Below are positions 50,067 through 58,640 of a stretch of DNA of 64,000 nt, in pieces. The stretch is taken from the NCBI GenBank assembly GCA_937872385.1, contig CALMSO010000099.1:60539-124538 (forward strand), read 5' to 3'. The position numbers were made by a program, and so were the translations under genes. Under the pieces are notes generated by a model. That model did no database searches, was not told the DNA's origin, and saw nothing but the letters and a program-made list of their open reading frames with translations. The stretch is from an uncultured Saprospiraceae bacterium (lineage in GTDB: Bacteria > Bacteroidota > Bacteroidia > Chitinophagales > Saprospiraceae). Positions within the stretch are counted from its first letter, which is position 1; each line of letters opens with the position of its first letter.

Positions 50067-51096
50067 AACGCGCAGAAACTGCCTTTTTTAAAGCCATCAA
50101 CCGCTCCTGATGCTCGGTCTCCGTCAGTTCTTGCGTTATTGGCACGCTCTGTTTGTTTTTATAATGATAGCTCCATTCTATCCAAGAGCCGTCGTAATTT
50201 TTCACATCGGGGTAGCCCAGCACTTCCTTTAGTACAAAGGTAGTATGCGCCGAGCGCACTCCCGACTGGCAGTAGGTGATTATTTTTTTGTCCGGTGTAA
50301 TGCCACGGCTCGTAAAATTCCAGCGCAAGGCCCGCAAGGATTTCAAGCGATGATCTACATCCAATTCTACCGCCTCCGACCAGTTGATATGCACCGCCCC
50401 CGGTATGCGCCCAAAGGTAGCTGCTCCTTTTTTCCAGGGATGCGCCGCCCCTTTGTCTATGTAAGGCCAGCCGAGGTATTCCTCCTCCTCGCGCGTATCC
50501 AGCAGCACCACATTGGTATCCTGCAAGGCAGCCAGCACCTCTTCCATATCCGCCACCATTTGCTCCTGCGCGGGTGCCCCAGCAAAGCGGTAAGTAGTAG
50601 CGGTCGGTGTGCTTGGTTCACAAGTAGTCGGAAAACCTTCCTGTTCCCAAGCCACCATGCCCCCATTCATAATGCGCCACTCCCGATGACCGTACAAATC
50701 GAGTATCCAGGCTAAGCGCAAAGACTCAACATTGCCACTCCGGTCGTACAGTAGGATAAACTGTCCAGATTTGACGCCCAACCGACTGAGCAGCGCCTCC
50801 ATCTGTTGCTGCGTAGCGCGCATACCTTCGTAGGGGTAGTTGTCGTGGTCTTCGTAATCCGGCCGCCAGAGCCGCAGGGCCCCAGGCAGATGCCCAAGCG
50901 CAAAATCATCTGGTTGGCTCACTTCAATAATGGATACCTCCCTAAGGCTGTCGAGCAGCCGATGTGCTTGTGCAGGCTCGATGATGCGAGGCATGGCTGC
51001 CACAACTGTTTCCACCGGGATTTCTCTTTTGCAAGCCGGCTGGAATGCGATTATAAGCAACAAAACAAAAATATGAATACATGAACCTATTTTCAT
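50062..51096 (-). CDS. Tandem-rhodanese sulfurtransferase lipoprotein
   Basis: A 344-residue exported sulfurtransferase. Start at ATG 51096 gives the signal MKIGSCIHIFVLLLIIAFQPAC (Cys22, lipid-anchored); the longer frame to 51141 would bury it. Two rhodanese domains: an inactive first one (about 35-175, with DRSG where the Cys loop would be) and an active second one (about 190-325) with Cys276 in TYCQSGVRSAH. The CxxGxR loop suits thiosulfate over mercaptopyruvate. DFALGHLPGALRLWRPDY and GRIPGAVHINWSEAVE are the standard flanking motifs. In front of sulfite dehydrogenase and cytochrome c it would release sulfite, or hand over sulfane sulfur, for oxidation. Confidence 0.92.
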   Translation of the reverse strand: MKIGSCIHIFVLLLIIAFQPACKREIPVETVVAAMPRIIEPAQAHRLLDSLREVSIIEVSQPDDFALGHLPGALRLWRPDYEDHDNYPYEGMRATQQQMEALLSRLGVKSGQFILLYDRSGNVESLRLAWILDLYGHREWRIMNGGMVAWEQEGFPTTCEPSTPTATTYRFAGAPAQEQMVADMEEVLAALQDTNVVLLDTREEEEYLGWPYIDKGAAHPWKKGAATFGRIPGAVHINWSEAVELDVDHRLKSLRALRWNFTSRGITPDKKIITYCQSGVRSAHTTFVLKEVLGYPDVKNYDGSWIEWSYHYKNKQSVPITQELTETEHQERLMALKKAVSARL

Positions 51097-51366
51097 ATAA
51101 ATAGCGATATTTTTGATTGCAAAATGTCGGCCAGAGGCCAATACCCAGACACACCAATCATTTGCTAAAAGGCAAACGAGGCAATCAGCATTGCTGATAA
51201 GTATAATAATCGGGAAGAAAAAAGAAAAGACTTTGGTGATTTTGGAAAGCCGCTGACAATACGCTATTGATAGCTTTCAATGCAAAAGTAGCAAAAAGCA
51301 GGGATGGCAAAAATTTTTGTCGGATTTTTTTTAAACTCGTAGAATATTCTATTCTAAAAACAAGCC
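51097..51366 (-). promoter_or_regulatory. Leader and control region of the sulfur operon
   Basis: No gene. It contains the promoter at 51283-51311, giving a leader of about 180 bases, and within that leader the perfect palindrome ATCAGCA-T-TGCTGAT at 51184-51198. The palindrome could be an operator or a small RNA hairpin. Confidence 0.5.
51283..51311 (-). promoter_or_regulatory. Bacteroidota promoter of rhodanese-sulfite dehydrogenase operon
   Basis: On the minus strand TTTG (plus 51308-51311), 17 bases, TACTTTTG (plus 51283-51290). Both elements match the consensus TTTG and TAnnTTTG. Confidence 0.65.
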
Positions 51367-51984
51367 CTATTTCACCAAGGAAACCACATCACGAGCCGAA
51401 TCAATCTTGGGGTTCCAGTAAGTAGAGGCGAGAATATCATCTATCACGACACCGCGCGAAGTGCTGTGAATCACTTTGAGGCTCTTACGATTGTTTTCCA
51501 CGACCATAGCCACATGAAAAATCGGGTCTTTGGCACTACGCCGAAAGAAAATGAGATCGCCAGGCTCCACCTTGTCTATCGAGATGTTTCTACCTTGCGT
51601 AGCCTGAGTACGAGAGCTGGCCGACAGTGGAATGTCAAATTTTTTCATGATATAACTGGTAAAACCGGAACAATCGAAGCCAGTTTGGGGCGTCTTGCCG
51701 GCGGCGCGGTATTTCGTGCCGAGGTAGTTTTGGGCGTAATCTACAATATCATTGCGCAGCGTAAGCTCTTTGCCAGCAGGCTTTTTCGGGGTGGTTTCCG
51801 GGCGCGTTTCCGTGCCGGCTTTGGGCAATGGCTCGGTGGTCAGATCGCGCAGCACATCACATTTGACCGTAATGAAAGCGACTAACAATAGCAGAGAGAT
51901 ATGCTTGAGGTAGTTGGTAATACGAATAAACCGTGTCGGGGAGGAGGTCATAGCATTCCGGTTTTTGTTTTTAAAAAACGACAT
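51367..51984 (-). CDS. NlpC/P60 family peptidoglycan hydrolase
   Basis: A 205-residue exported cysteine peptidase that cuts peptidoglycan stem peptides. An N-terminal helix (about 28-40) ending ITVKC (Cys42) could be a lipoprotein signal; a second ATG eleven codons in (51951) would make that signal more normal, so the start is uncertain. Residues 50-72 are a Pro/Thr linker. The catalytic domain has Cys105 in TGFDCSGFTSY, His157 in IFHVAMVV and His173 in VIHSTSRG, the complete NlpC/P60 triad. PLSASSRTQATQG and PGDLIFFRR are family motifs. Confidence 0.93.
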   Translation of the reverse strand: MSFFKNKNRNAMTSSPTRFIRITNYLKHISLLLLVAFITVKCDVLRDLTTEPLPKAGTETRPETTPKKPAGKELTLRNDIVDYAQNYLGTKYRAAGKTPQTGFDCSGFTSYIMKKFDIPLSASSRTQATQGRNISIDKVEPGDLIFFRRSAKDPIFHVAMVVENNRKSLKVIHSTSRGVVIDDILASTYWNPKIDSARDVVSLVK

Positions 51985-52211
51985 ATCTCCGGAAATAGTA
52001 TATCTTACCGGCCTGCTTTAGCATTTCTTTAACGTCGCTACCAGCCTATATTACGCAACGAAGATTTTATATTTGTTGCATTTTCAACGAGCGCTCTCGG
52101 ATGAGAAGTGTTCTTGCCATTGTCCAATGTAAAAACAAAGATTTTACATCAAAAGACATTGGACTAAAAGGTACATCCCGTTTTGAAACACGCAAAAAAT
52201 ATTTGACGACC

Positions 52212-54728
52212 ATGTGCAAAAAATGCGCCTTTCTATGGCTGATACTATGGCTAATGGCTACCACTGTGCTGGCCCAAACTCCCAAACGCTGGACCTCCGG
52301 CGACATTTATGAAGCATTGCAAAAGCTCAATTTTCTCGGCTCTGCGTTGTACGTCGCTGCGCATCCGGATGATGAAAATACCCGTCTGATTGCTTATTTA
52401 GCGAACGAAAAAAAAGCCAATATCGCGTACCTCTCGCTGACTCGTGGCGACGGTGGGCAAAACCTCATCGGGCCGGAAATTGCCGAATTGCTCGGCATCA
52501 TTCGCACACAGGAGCTACTGGCGGCTCGCCGCATTGACGGGGGCAAACAATTGTTCAGCCGCGCCAACGATTTTGGTTTTTCCAAACACCCCGACGAAAC
52601 GCTCAATATCTGGAACAAGGACGCGGTGCTCTCGGACGTGGTCTGGGCTATCCGGCGCTGGCAACCGGACGTCATTATCAATCGCTTCAGCCACGAATCG
52701 GCGGGCAGTACCCACGGGCATCATACGGCTTCGGCCATGCTCGCGTACGAGGCTTTCGATCTGGCGGGCAAGCGCAATGTGTATCCGGAGCAATTGAAAC
52801 ATACCGAGCCCTGGCAGCCGCGCCGCCTGTTTTTCAATACTTCTTGGTGGTTTTATGGCAGCCGCGAAAATTTTGACCGCGCCGACAAATCCGACCTGAT
52901 GAGCGTGGACATTGGCGTGTACTACCCTCTCAAGGGCAAATCCAACCCGGAAATTGCCGCCGAAAGCCGGAGTATGCACAAGTGCCAAGGATTTGGCTCG
53001 GCAGGCACCCGCGGCTCGGAATTAGAGTTTTTGCAAGTGTTGAAAGGCGATTTGCCGAAAGGCAAGGCAGACATTTTTGAAGGAATCAACACTACCTGGA
53101 CGCGCGTGCCCGGCGGCGCTCCTATTGGTAAATTATTGGCGGAAGCCGAAAAAGATTTCAATCATGCCAATCCTGCGGCCAGCATTCCGCAACTGATAGC
53201 CGCCTACAAAAGCATCAAAGCCCTGCCCGACGGCTACTGGAAGCGCGTAAAACAAGCAGAAATTGAGGATGTGATCCAAGCTTGTCTGGGTTTATTTGCC
53301 GAGGCAATCGCCAATGATTTTTCGGCTACGCCGGGGCAGCAAGTAGAGCTGAATGTAGAAATCACCAATCGCTCGCAGGTAGCGCTGACGCTGCAATCAC
53401 TGACTTTTTTGCCGGAAGGAAAAATGCGGGAAGTGAATGAAGTCATTGCCAATAATGAGCCGTTCCGTTCTCAGCATCGCTTGGTCATTCCAGCGGATAT
53501 TGCTTACACCAATGCCTATTGGCTCAACGAAAACTGGGAGCTTGGCATGTACACCGTGGCCGATCCGCTGCTGCGCGGGCTGCCCGAAACGCCCCGTTCT
53601 TTCAAGGTGCGCTTTCAGCTTGTGGTAGCTGGCGAGCCGATGGATATTGAACGCGAGGTGGTTTTCAAAAAAACGGATAGCGTAAAAGGCGAGGTGTATC
53701 AACCATTTGAAATAACGCCGCCGATGTTTGCCAATGTGCGGGAGAAGGTCTATGTATTTTCTGACGAAGCGCCCCAAACCGTAGAAGTCATCCTGAAATC
53801 GGGCGCAGCCAACCTGAGTGGCTCGGTAGCCCTGCAACATCCCGCCGGCTGGCGCGTGGAGCCGCAGCAAATTGATTTTAAGCTACCGCTCAAGGGCGAA
53901 GAATTGACCGTGCGCTTCCAGCTTTTTCCTTCGGCAACGCAAAGCGAGGGGCTGATTCGACCGATTGTAACCACCGGTGGCAAGCAATACAGCCAGGAAA
54001 TAGTGGTCATTGCTTACGATCATATTCCAACCCAAACCGTGCTGCGCCAGTCGCAGGCCAAAGTTGCAAAAATTGACCTCAAAAAGGCTGGCGATCGTAT
54101 CGGTTATTTTATGGGTGCAGGCGACGACATTCCCGCCAGCCTCCGGCAGATTGGCTACCAAGTGACCTTGCTCGAAGACGGTGACCTGAACCCCGAAAAC
54201 CTGGCGCGTTACGATGCGGTAATCATGGGCGTGCGCGCCTACAATACCAAAGAGCGACTGAAGTTTGCTCAGCCCAAACTATTGGAATACGTGCAAAATG
54301 GCGGCACGCTCATTGTACAATACAATACCAGCAATGGTTTAGTGATACCCGCTGCACAAATCGGGCCCTACTCGCTCAAGCTTTCCCGCGACCGCGTGGC
54401 AGTAGAAGAAGCTGAAATTCGTTTTCTGAAGCCAAAGCATCCGGTGTTGAATTTTCCGAATAAAATTACGCAAAAGGATTTCGCTGGCTGGGTCCAAGAG
54501 CGTGGACTCTACTTCCCCGACGAATGGGATCCGCGTTTTGAAGCTATTCTTTCTTGCAATGACCCCGGCGAGCCGGCCCGCGACGGAGGGCTGCTTATAG
54601 CGCCTTACGGCAAAGGGCATTATATTTATACCGGTTATTCTTTCTTTCGAGAATTGCCAGCGGGCGTGCCCGGTGCGTTTCGGCTGTTTGCCAATATGAT
54701 TTCTATCGGAAAAGAGGCGAAGCCGTAG
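52212..54728 (+). CDS. PIG-L/LmbE family deacetylase with C-terminal amidotransferase-like domain
   Basis: An 838-residue exported protein. Start at ATG 52212 gives the signal MCKKCAFLWLILWLMATTVLAQ; the frame extends 37 codons upstream but that part is not signal-like. The zinc deacetylase domain (about 25-300) shows YVAAHPDDEN (zinc motif AHPDDE), SLTRGDGGQN, IRRWQPDVIINRF and THGHHTAS (second zinc site). A middle beta-rich region (about 390-640) looks like two Ig-like modules. The C-terminal ~190 residues, from DRIGYFMGAGDDIPASLRQIG to YDAVIMGVRAYN and GGTLIVQYNTSNG, are a ThuA/DJ-1-like flavodoxin fold. Such proteins are common in Bacteroidota; the N-acetyl sugar substrate is unknown. Confidence 0.9.
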   Translation: MCKKCAFLWLILWLMATTVLAQTPKRWTSGDIYEALQKLNFLGSALYVAAHPDDENTRLIAYLANEKKANIAYLSLTRGDGGQNLIGPEIAELLGIIRTQELLAARRIDGGKQLFSRANDFGFSKHPDETLNIWNKDAVLSDVVWAIRRWQPDVIINRFSHESAGSTHGHHTASAMLAYEAFDLAGKRNVYPEQLKHTEPWQPRRLFFNTSWWFYGSRENFDRADKSDLMSVDIGVYYPLKGKSNPEIAAESRSMHKCQGFGSAGTRGSELEFLQVLKGDLPKGKADIFEGINTTWTRVPGGAPIGKLLAEAEKDFNHANPAASIPQLIAAYKSIKALPDGYWKRVKQAEIEDVIQACLGLFAEAIANDFSATPGQQVELNVEITNRSQVALTLQSLTFLPEGKMREVNEVIANNEPFRSQHRLVIPADIAYTNAYWLNENWELGMYTVADPLLRGLPETPRSFKVRFQLVVAGEPMDIEREVVFKKTDSVKGEVYQPFEITPPMFANVREKVYVFSDEAPQTVEVILKSGAANLSGSVALQHPAGWRVEPQQIDFKLPLKGEELTVRFQLFPSATQSEGLIRPIVTTGGKQYSQEIVVIAYDHIPTQTVLRQSQAKVAKIDLKKAGDRIGYFMGAGDDIPASLRQIGYQVTLLEDGDLNPENLARYDAVIMGVRAYNTKERLKFAQPKLLEYVQNGGTLIVQYNTSNGLVIPAAQIGPYSLKLSRDRVAVEEAEIRFLKPKHPVLNFPNKITQKDFAGWVQERGLYFPDEWDPRFEAILSCNDPGEPARDGGLLIAPYGKGHYIYTGYSFFRELPAGVPGAFRLFANMISIGKEAKP

Positions 54729-54794
54729 AAGGGGGTTGGGGGAAGGGGTTAGCAAGACGGGACAACGAGACAGCCCTATCCCCCTACTCACTCT

Positions 54795-55601
54795 TCAGGT
54801 CCACACCACTATCGAACGAAAGCCCACCAAATAGCCATCGGATGCTAAGCCCACCACATAAGCTGGGTGCTGCGACCCCATCGCCGGCTCGTTGTCGCGC
54901 CCCAGCACAAAAATGCTGTTGTGCGTCAAATGTTCCTGCATCACCTGAGCAATGGCGGCGGCTTGCGCGTCCAATCCGAAAGGAGCGTGCTGCTCAGCAA
55001 ACTCCTCGAAGAAAGGCTTAGCCGATACAAATCGCTCGATTACTTGCGTCGGGTCAGTCAAATCTAATTGCAAAGCCTCGGCAAAAGTTTTGGGGGTTAG
55101 TTCGGCAGCTCGGGCCGGTATCAGCACCGCTTCGATTGCTTCTGAGCTTTCCGAGCCAAGATAATCAAAAAACACCCCCGGTGCATTGGCTGCAATCTGC
55201 CGGAAGATAGCCCGCGAAGTCAGGGCCGGTACCTCACGCCCAGTAGTGCGCTTGAGCGCTGCTCCCAGTGCCAGCACCTCCATACCCGACACCGAAAGCG
55301 CTGCCTGCTCCGCTGCTGTCAGAGCGCCCGGAGTCACCTCCATTTGTCCGATGATTTGTTCCCGCACAAAGGCAACACCTTCTTGGATTACGCGGCGGGT
55401 CACGCGTTGGTAGGGCTGGCTTTCATCGCGCAGTAAATTGTAAAAGGCCTCTAACAAATCGCGGTAAGCACCTGCTCGTTTGGCTAATTTTTGTTGAATA
55501 TCTTCCCGGCTGACCATGCCATCGGGGCCTGCTGCGGTTATGAGGTCTTCTGCCGCCTCTTCAATGGCGCGCCGCATATCTTGTACCGTAAGACGTGTCA
55601 T
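54795..55601 (-). CDS. Protein with nuclease A inhibitor (NuiA)-like C-terminal domain
   Basis: A 268-residue soluble protein. The C-terminal ~85 residues resemble NuiA, the inhibitor of the sugar-non-specific nuclease NucA: VIERFVSAKPFFEEFAEQ, then a helix rich in Ala and Gln (AAAIAQVMQEHL), THNSIFVLGRDNEP, and AYVVGLASDGYLVGFRSIVVWT, matching the pattern of Val-Tyr-x-Val-Gly, then a strand, then D-G-x-x-x-G-x-x-[ST]-x-x-V-x-T. The N-terminal part (about 1-90) is helical with a D-x-D/N-G-like turn (AAGPDGMVSREDI); the middle (100-180) is unassigned. No NucA-like nuclease lies in the window, so it may guard against an outside or distant nuclease. The family call is by motif and is moderate. 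Confidence 0.55.
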   Translation of the reverse strand: MTRLTVQDMRRAIEEAAEDLITAAGPDGMVSREDIQQKLAKRAGAYRDLLEAFYNLLRDESQPYQRVTRRVIQEGVAFVREQIIGQMEVTPGALTAAEQAALSVSGMEVLALGAALKRTTGREVPALTSRAIFRQIAANAPGVFFDYLGSESSEAIEAVLIPARAAELTPKTFAEALQLDLTDPTQVIERFVSAKPFFEEFAEQHAPFGLDAQAAAIAQVMQEHLTHNSIFVLGRDNEPAMGSQHPAYVVGLASDGYLVGFRSIVVWT

Positions 55602-55889
55602 AAATAGTGATTAGGTGTTTATTTTGTTACAAATAGTAGGAATCGTTTTACCATTAAAATGCCAATATGCTTAGCTCTAACAGCAAAACCATCAAATATA
55701 CTATCCTTTTTTGTGCACATACATTTGCCTACTTTATGAAATCGTTAATTTTTGTAATTTTAGCCGGTTTTTGAAAAAAAGAAGCGCTTCAAGCAGCGTG
55801 CCTACAAAAACCATCCGATTTATTTTTCTCACCCACTGCCCTGCATTCATTTTTGCAAATTATTCACCATTTTTACCAAAAAAAACTAC
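55602..55889. other. Intergenic region without recognised features
   Basis: 288 bases between divergent genes, AT-rich with many stop codons. A 71-codon frame crosses it but has Cys/Phe-rich, non-coding-like composition. No clear TAnnTTTG element seen. Confidence 0.4.
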
Positions 55890-57515
55890 ATGCGCTATTT
55901 ATTGCTGCTACTTTCGCTCCTTATAATCGCCCCGGCTGCTCCGGCCGTTTATGCACAATCCGCTGTTTGGCAAGATACCAGCAGCCGCATTGATAATTTG
56001 TTTGCCAATTGGGACAGCACTACCGCCGGCGGCGTGCTCACCATTCAGCGCCGGGATAGCATTATTTACAATCGAGCTTTTGGCATGGCTGATTTGGAAC
56101 ATAACATTCCTAATACGACAGCCACGGTTTTTGAAGCCGGTTCTGTATCCAAGCAATTCACTGCTGCCGCTATCTTTCTGCTGGCGATGGATGGCAAGCT
56201 CTCCCTTGACGATAAGGTGCGCAAGTACTTCCCGGAACTCCCCGCCGTCAACGATAAAATCACAATCCGACACCTCATTCACCACACCAGTGGTCTGCGC
56301 GACTGGGGATCGGTGGCCAGTATCAGCGGCTGGTGGCGCGGCACCCGCACCTACACCCAAGCACACGTACTCGACATCCTGACGCGGCAACAAGCGCTCA
56401 ACTTTCCAACGGGCGACCAGTACAGCTATTGCAATTCGGGTTACAACCTCATGGCCATGATTGTAGCGAAAGTGAGTGGCCAGTCGTTTGCCGAATTTTG
56501 CCAAAGGCGCATCTTCGAGCCAGCAGGCATGACGCACAGTCAGTGGCGCGACGATTATCGCAAAATTGTTCCTAATCGGGCTATAGCCTACAACCGACAA
56601 AACGACGTTTATTTGCAAAATATGCCCTTTGAAAATGCACATGGCAACGGCGGCCTGCTCACCACTACTGCCGACCTCCTGCGCTGGAGCCGCCAATACA
56701 AAAAGCCCATCATCGGCGGCGACGCGCTGCTACAACTACAATTGCAACAAGGCAAACTCAACAACGGCGCGACCATCCACTACGCTGGCGGCCTCTCCAT
56801 GGGCGAAGTGAACAGCTTCCGCGAAATCAGCCACAGCGGCTCCACTGCGGGCTACCGCGCTTGGTTGGCCTACTACCCCGAACCCGATCTGACCGTCGCT
56901 TTTTTGAGTAACGAAGCCAACGTCAACCCCGCGCAAATTGGTGCACAAGTAGCCGCCATTCTGCTTGGCGCCCGCCCGCAAACCGCACCGGCCATCAACG
57001 CCAACGCCCCCATAGATAATGCCCTCGCGGGCAAAGCCGGACTCTACCGCTGCCTGCGCAACGACGACCTCATCGAACTGGAAGCCAAAGACGGTGCGCT
57101 GCGCCTGAAAACCGGGCAGCCCTTAGTGCCCACCACAGGGAATACCTTTCTGCAAGGCGACACCCGACTTGAGTTTTCGAACAATCAATTCATAGCCTAT
57201 TATAGCAACGGCGACTCGGCCACCTACCTCAAAAAAACGCTCGTGAAGCCCACGACCAATGAGCTACAAACATTCACCGGCACTTACCACAGCCCCGAAG
57301 CCGAGGTCAGTTTCCAACTCGACCTGAAAGACGGCAAGCTGCGCTGCTTCCGCCGCCCCGACAACTATTTCTTCCTCACCCCACTCTACCAGGATACCTT
57401 CCGCACCGGCAGCGGCTCCTTAGTGCACTTCAAGCGCGACGCCAGCGGAAAAATCATCGGCTTCGGCTACAGTGTAGCCAGGGCCAGCGGAGTATGGTTT
57501 GAGCGGCAAAAGTGA
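55890..57515 (+). CDS. Class C beta-lactamase-related serine hydrolase
   Basis: A 541-residue exported hydrolase with signal peptide MRYLLLLLSLLIIAPAAPAVYAQ. The serine-hydrolase domain (about 30-370) carries S85-V-S-K88 in FEAGSVSKQFT (SxxK), YSYCNSGYNLM (YxN) and SHSGSTAGYRA (H/K-S-G third motif). IRHLIHHTSGLRDW is a family hallmark. Residues about 385-541 form a beta-rich C-terminal domain (AGLYRCLRNDDLIELE, TYLKKTLVKPTTNELQTFTGTYHS) as in D-aminopeptidase or esterase relatives. True beta-lactamase activity is unlikely; a peptidase or esterase is more probable. The MarR gene follows 34 bases later. Confidence 0.93.
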   Translation: MRYLLLLLSLLIIAPAAPAVYAQSAVWQDTSSRIDNLFANWDSTTAGGVLTIQRRDSIIYNRAFGMADLEHNIPNTTATVFEAGSVSKQFTAAAIFLLAMDGKLSLDDKVRKYFPELPAVNDKITIRHLIHHTSGLRDWGSVASISGWWRGTRTYTQAHVLDILTRQQALNFPTGDQYSYCNSGYNLMAMIVAKVSGQSFAEFCQRRIFEPAGMTHSQWRDDYRKIVPNRAIAYNRQNDVYLQNMPFENAHGNGGLLTTTADLLRWSRQYKKPIIGGDALLQLQLQQGKLNNGATIHYAGGLSMGEVNSFREISHSGSTAGYRAWLAYYPEPDLTVAFLSNEANVNPAQIGAQVAAILLGARPQTAPAINANAPIDNALAGKAGLYRCLRNDDLIELEAKDGALRLKTGQPLVPTTGNTFLQGDTRLEFSNNQFIAYYSNGDSATYLKKTLVKPTTNELQTFTGTYHSPEAEVSFQLDLKDGKLRCFRRPDNYFFLTPLYQDTFRTGSGSLVHFKRDASGKIIGFGYSVARASGVWFERQK

Positions 57516-57549
57516 TGCCCATTCCTTAAAGAAATGTTAAATACATGAA

Positions 57550-58047
57550 GTGTCCTTGACAGCTAGAAAAAAAGTATTTAATTTTGTTGATAAATCAATA
57601 ATTGATAAACAATTGAAAGATATCAAACTCGAAGAAGTCTATTTTTTTCTGTTAGAGCGCACGGTGCGGCAGTTTCGCAAATACGCACAAACGCTTTTTG
57701 CGGAGCAGGATATTACACTCAGCGGCGACCAGTGGGTGGTTCTCAAGCGCATCAGCGAAAGTGAAGGCACGAACCAACGCGAATTAGCCGAGCTGACCTA
57801 CAAAGACCCCGCCTCGGTGACGCGCATCCTCGACTTGCTAGAAAAACAAAGCTTAGTACGCCGGGAGCCAGTGCCCAACGATCGCCGCACTTATGCCGTG
57901 CACCTGACCAACGTAGGCAAGGCAATGGTGGAAAAAGTTACACCTTTAGCCATCGCTACCCGACGCAAAGGGCTGGAGGGCCTCAGCCCAGAAGATCACG
58001 CCCATTTGAAGCGTATTTTGCAAAAAATTTACGAAAATTTCAGCTAA
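57550..58047 (+). CDS. MarR family transcriptional regulator
   Basis: A winged-helix regulator of 165 residues if GTG 57550 is the start. The frame's early part (57587-57602) contains a 16-base sequence repeated upstream of the next gene, which suggests control DNA, so the true start may be the TTG at 57613 (MKDIKLEEVYFFLLERTVRQ), leaving 144 residues. The DNA-binding wing and helix are SEGTNQRELAELTYKDPASVTRILDLLEKQSLVRREPVPNDRRTYAVHLT (about 74-123), with the Asp-x-Arg wing tip DRR. Dimer helices flank this. Probably an autorepressor of itself and the following DOMON and NTF2-like genes, inferred from the shared sequence. Confidence 0.92.
   Translation: MSLTARKKVFNFVDKSIIDKQLKDIKLEEVYFFLLERTVRQFRKYAQTLFAEQDITLSGDQWVVLKRISESEGTNQRELAELTYKDPASVTRILDLLEKQSLVRREPVPNDRRTYAVHLTNVGKAMVEKVTPLAIATRRKGLEGLSPEDHAHLKRILQKIYENFS
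57587..57602 (+). promoter_or_regulatory. Candidate MarR operator, copy 1
   Basis: TTGATAAATCAATAAT, containing the perfect palindrome TTGATAAATCAA (57587-57598). The same 16 bases recur at 58094-58109. Confidence 0.5.
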
Positions 58048-58093
58048 TTATAAGGCAACAACTTGTCGTTTAGCAATGCTTTTGCATAAAAAA

Positions 58094-58109
58094 TTGATAA
58101 ATCAATAAT
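58094..58109 (+). promoter_or_regulatory. Candidate MarR operator, copy 2
   Basis: The second copy of TTGATAAATCAATAAT lies 15-30 bases before the DOMON gene start, where a bound repressor would block transcription or translation start. Confidence 0.5.
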
Positions 58110-58123
58110 CAGCAAATCAACAA

Positions 58124-58618
58124 ATGAAAACAATTATTTTGGGGGCATTGCTATTGGCAACGCTTCCCGCCCAAGCCCAATCTATGAAAACCATCACCAA
58201 AAACGGGATGACCGTACAATGGAAAATCCTTGGTGACAGCCTGCAAATGAGCCTACACGCGCCTACACCCGGCTGGGTAGCAGTTGGTTTCAACACGTCC
58301 GACCAATTGCAAGGAACCCACCTGATCATGGGGCACGTTGTCGGAAAGCAGGTACACATTGAAGATCGCTACATCCGGAGGCCGGGCGATCACGCACTTA
58401 TCACTTCGTTGGGTGGTTCCGACGCCCTGTACGACAAACACGGTACAGAAACCGACGTGGGCACCACCCTCCATTTTAAGTTGCCTCTGCGCACTTGCGA
58501 TGATTATCACATTGATTTACAGCCAAGTAAGTCTTATTACTTGCTCATGGCTTACAGCCGCGAAGACGATTTTGAGCACCATTCGATGATGCGCACTTCC
58601 ATTAAAATTATTCTATAA
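58124..58618 (+). CDS. DOMON domain secreted protein
   Basis: A 164-residue exported protein: signal MKTIILGALLLATLPAQAQ, then one DOMON beta-sandwich. KNGMTVQWKILGDSLQMSLHAPTPGWVAVGFN and LIMGHVVGKQVHIEDRYI are the conserved DOMON strands; the Trp-Val-Ala-Val-Gly-Phe turn is typical. DOMON domains bind heme or sugars. A Met in LIMGHV and His residues near HSMMRTS could serve as heme ligands, as in cellobiose dehydrogenase-like cytochromes, but this is inference. The next gene begins 22 bases later; the unit appears to be controlled by the MarR protein. Confidence 0.88.
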   Translation: MKTIILGALLLATLPAQAQSMKTITKNGMTVQWKILGDSLQMSLHAPTPGWVAVGFNTSDQLQGTHLIMGHVVGKQVHIEDRYIRRPGDHALITSLGGSDALYDKHGTETDVGTTLHFKLPLRTCDDYHIDLQPSKSYYLLMAYSREDDFEHHSMMRTSIKIIL

Positions 58619-58640
58619 CTATACAAACAATAACCAAACC

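Noticed and set aside
55711..55926. Open frame of 71 codons before the serine hydrolase
   Set aside because: Cys- and Phe-rich, no motif, overlaps the supported start at 55890 in another frame.
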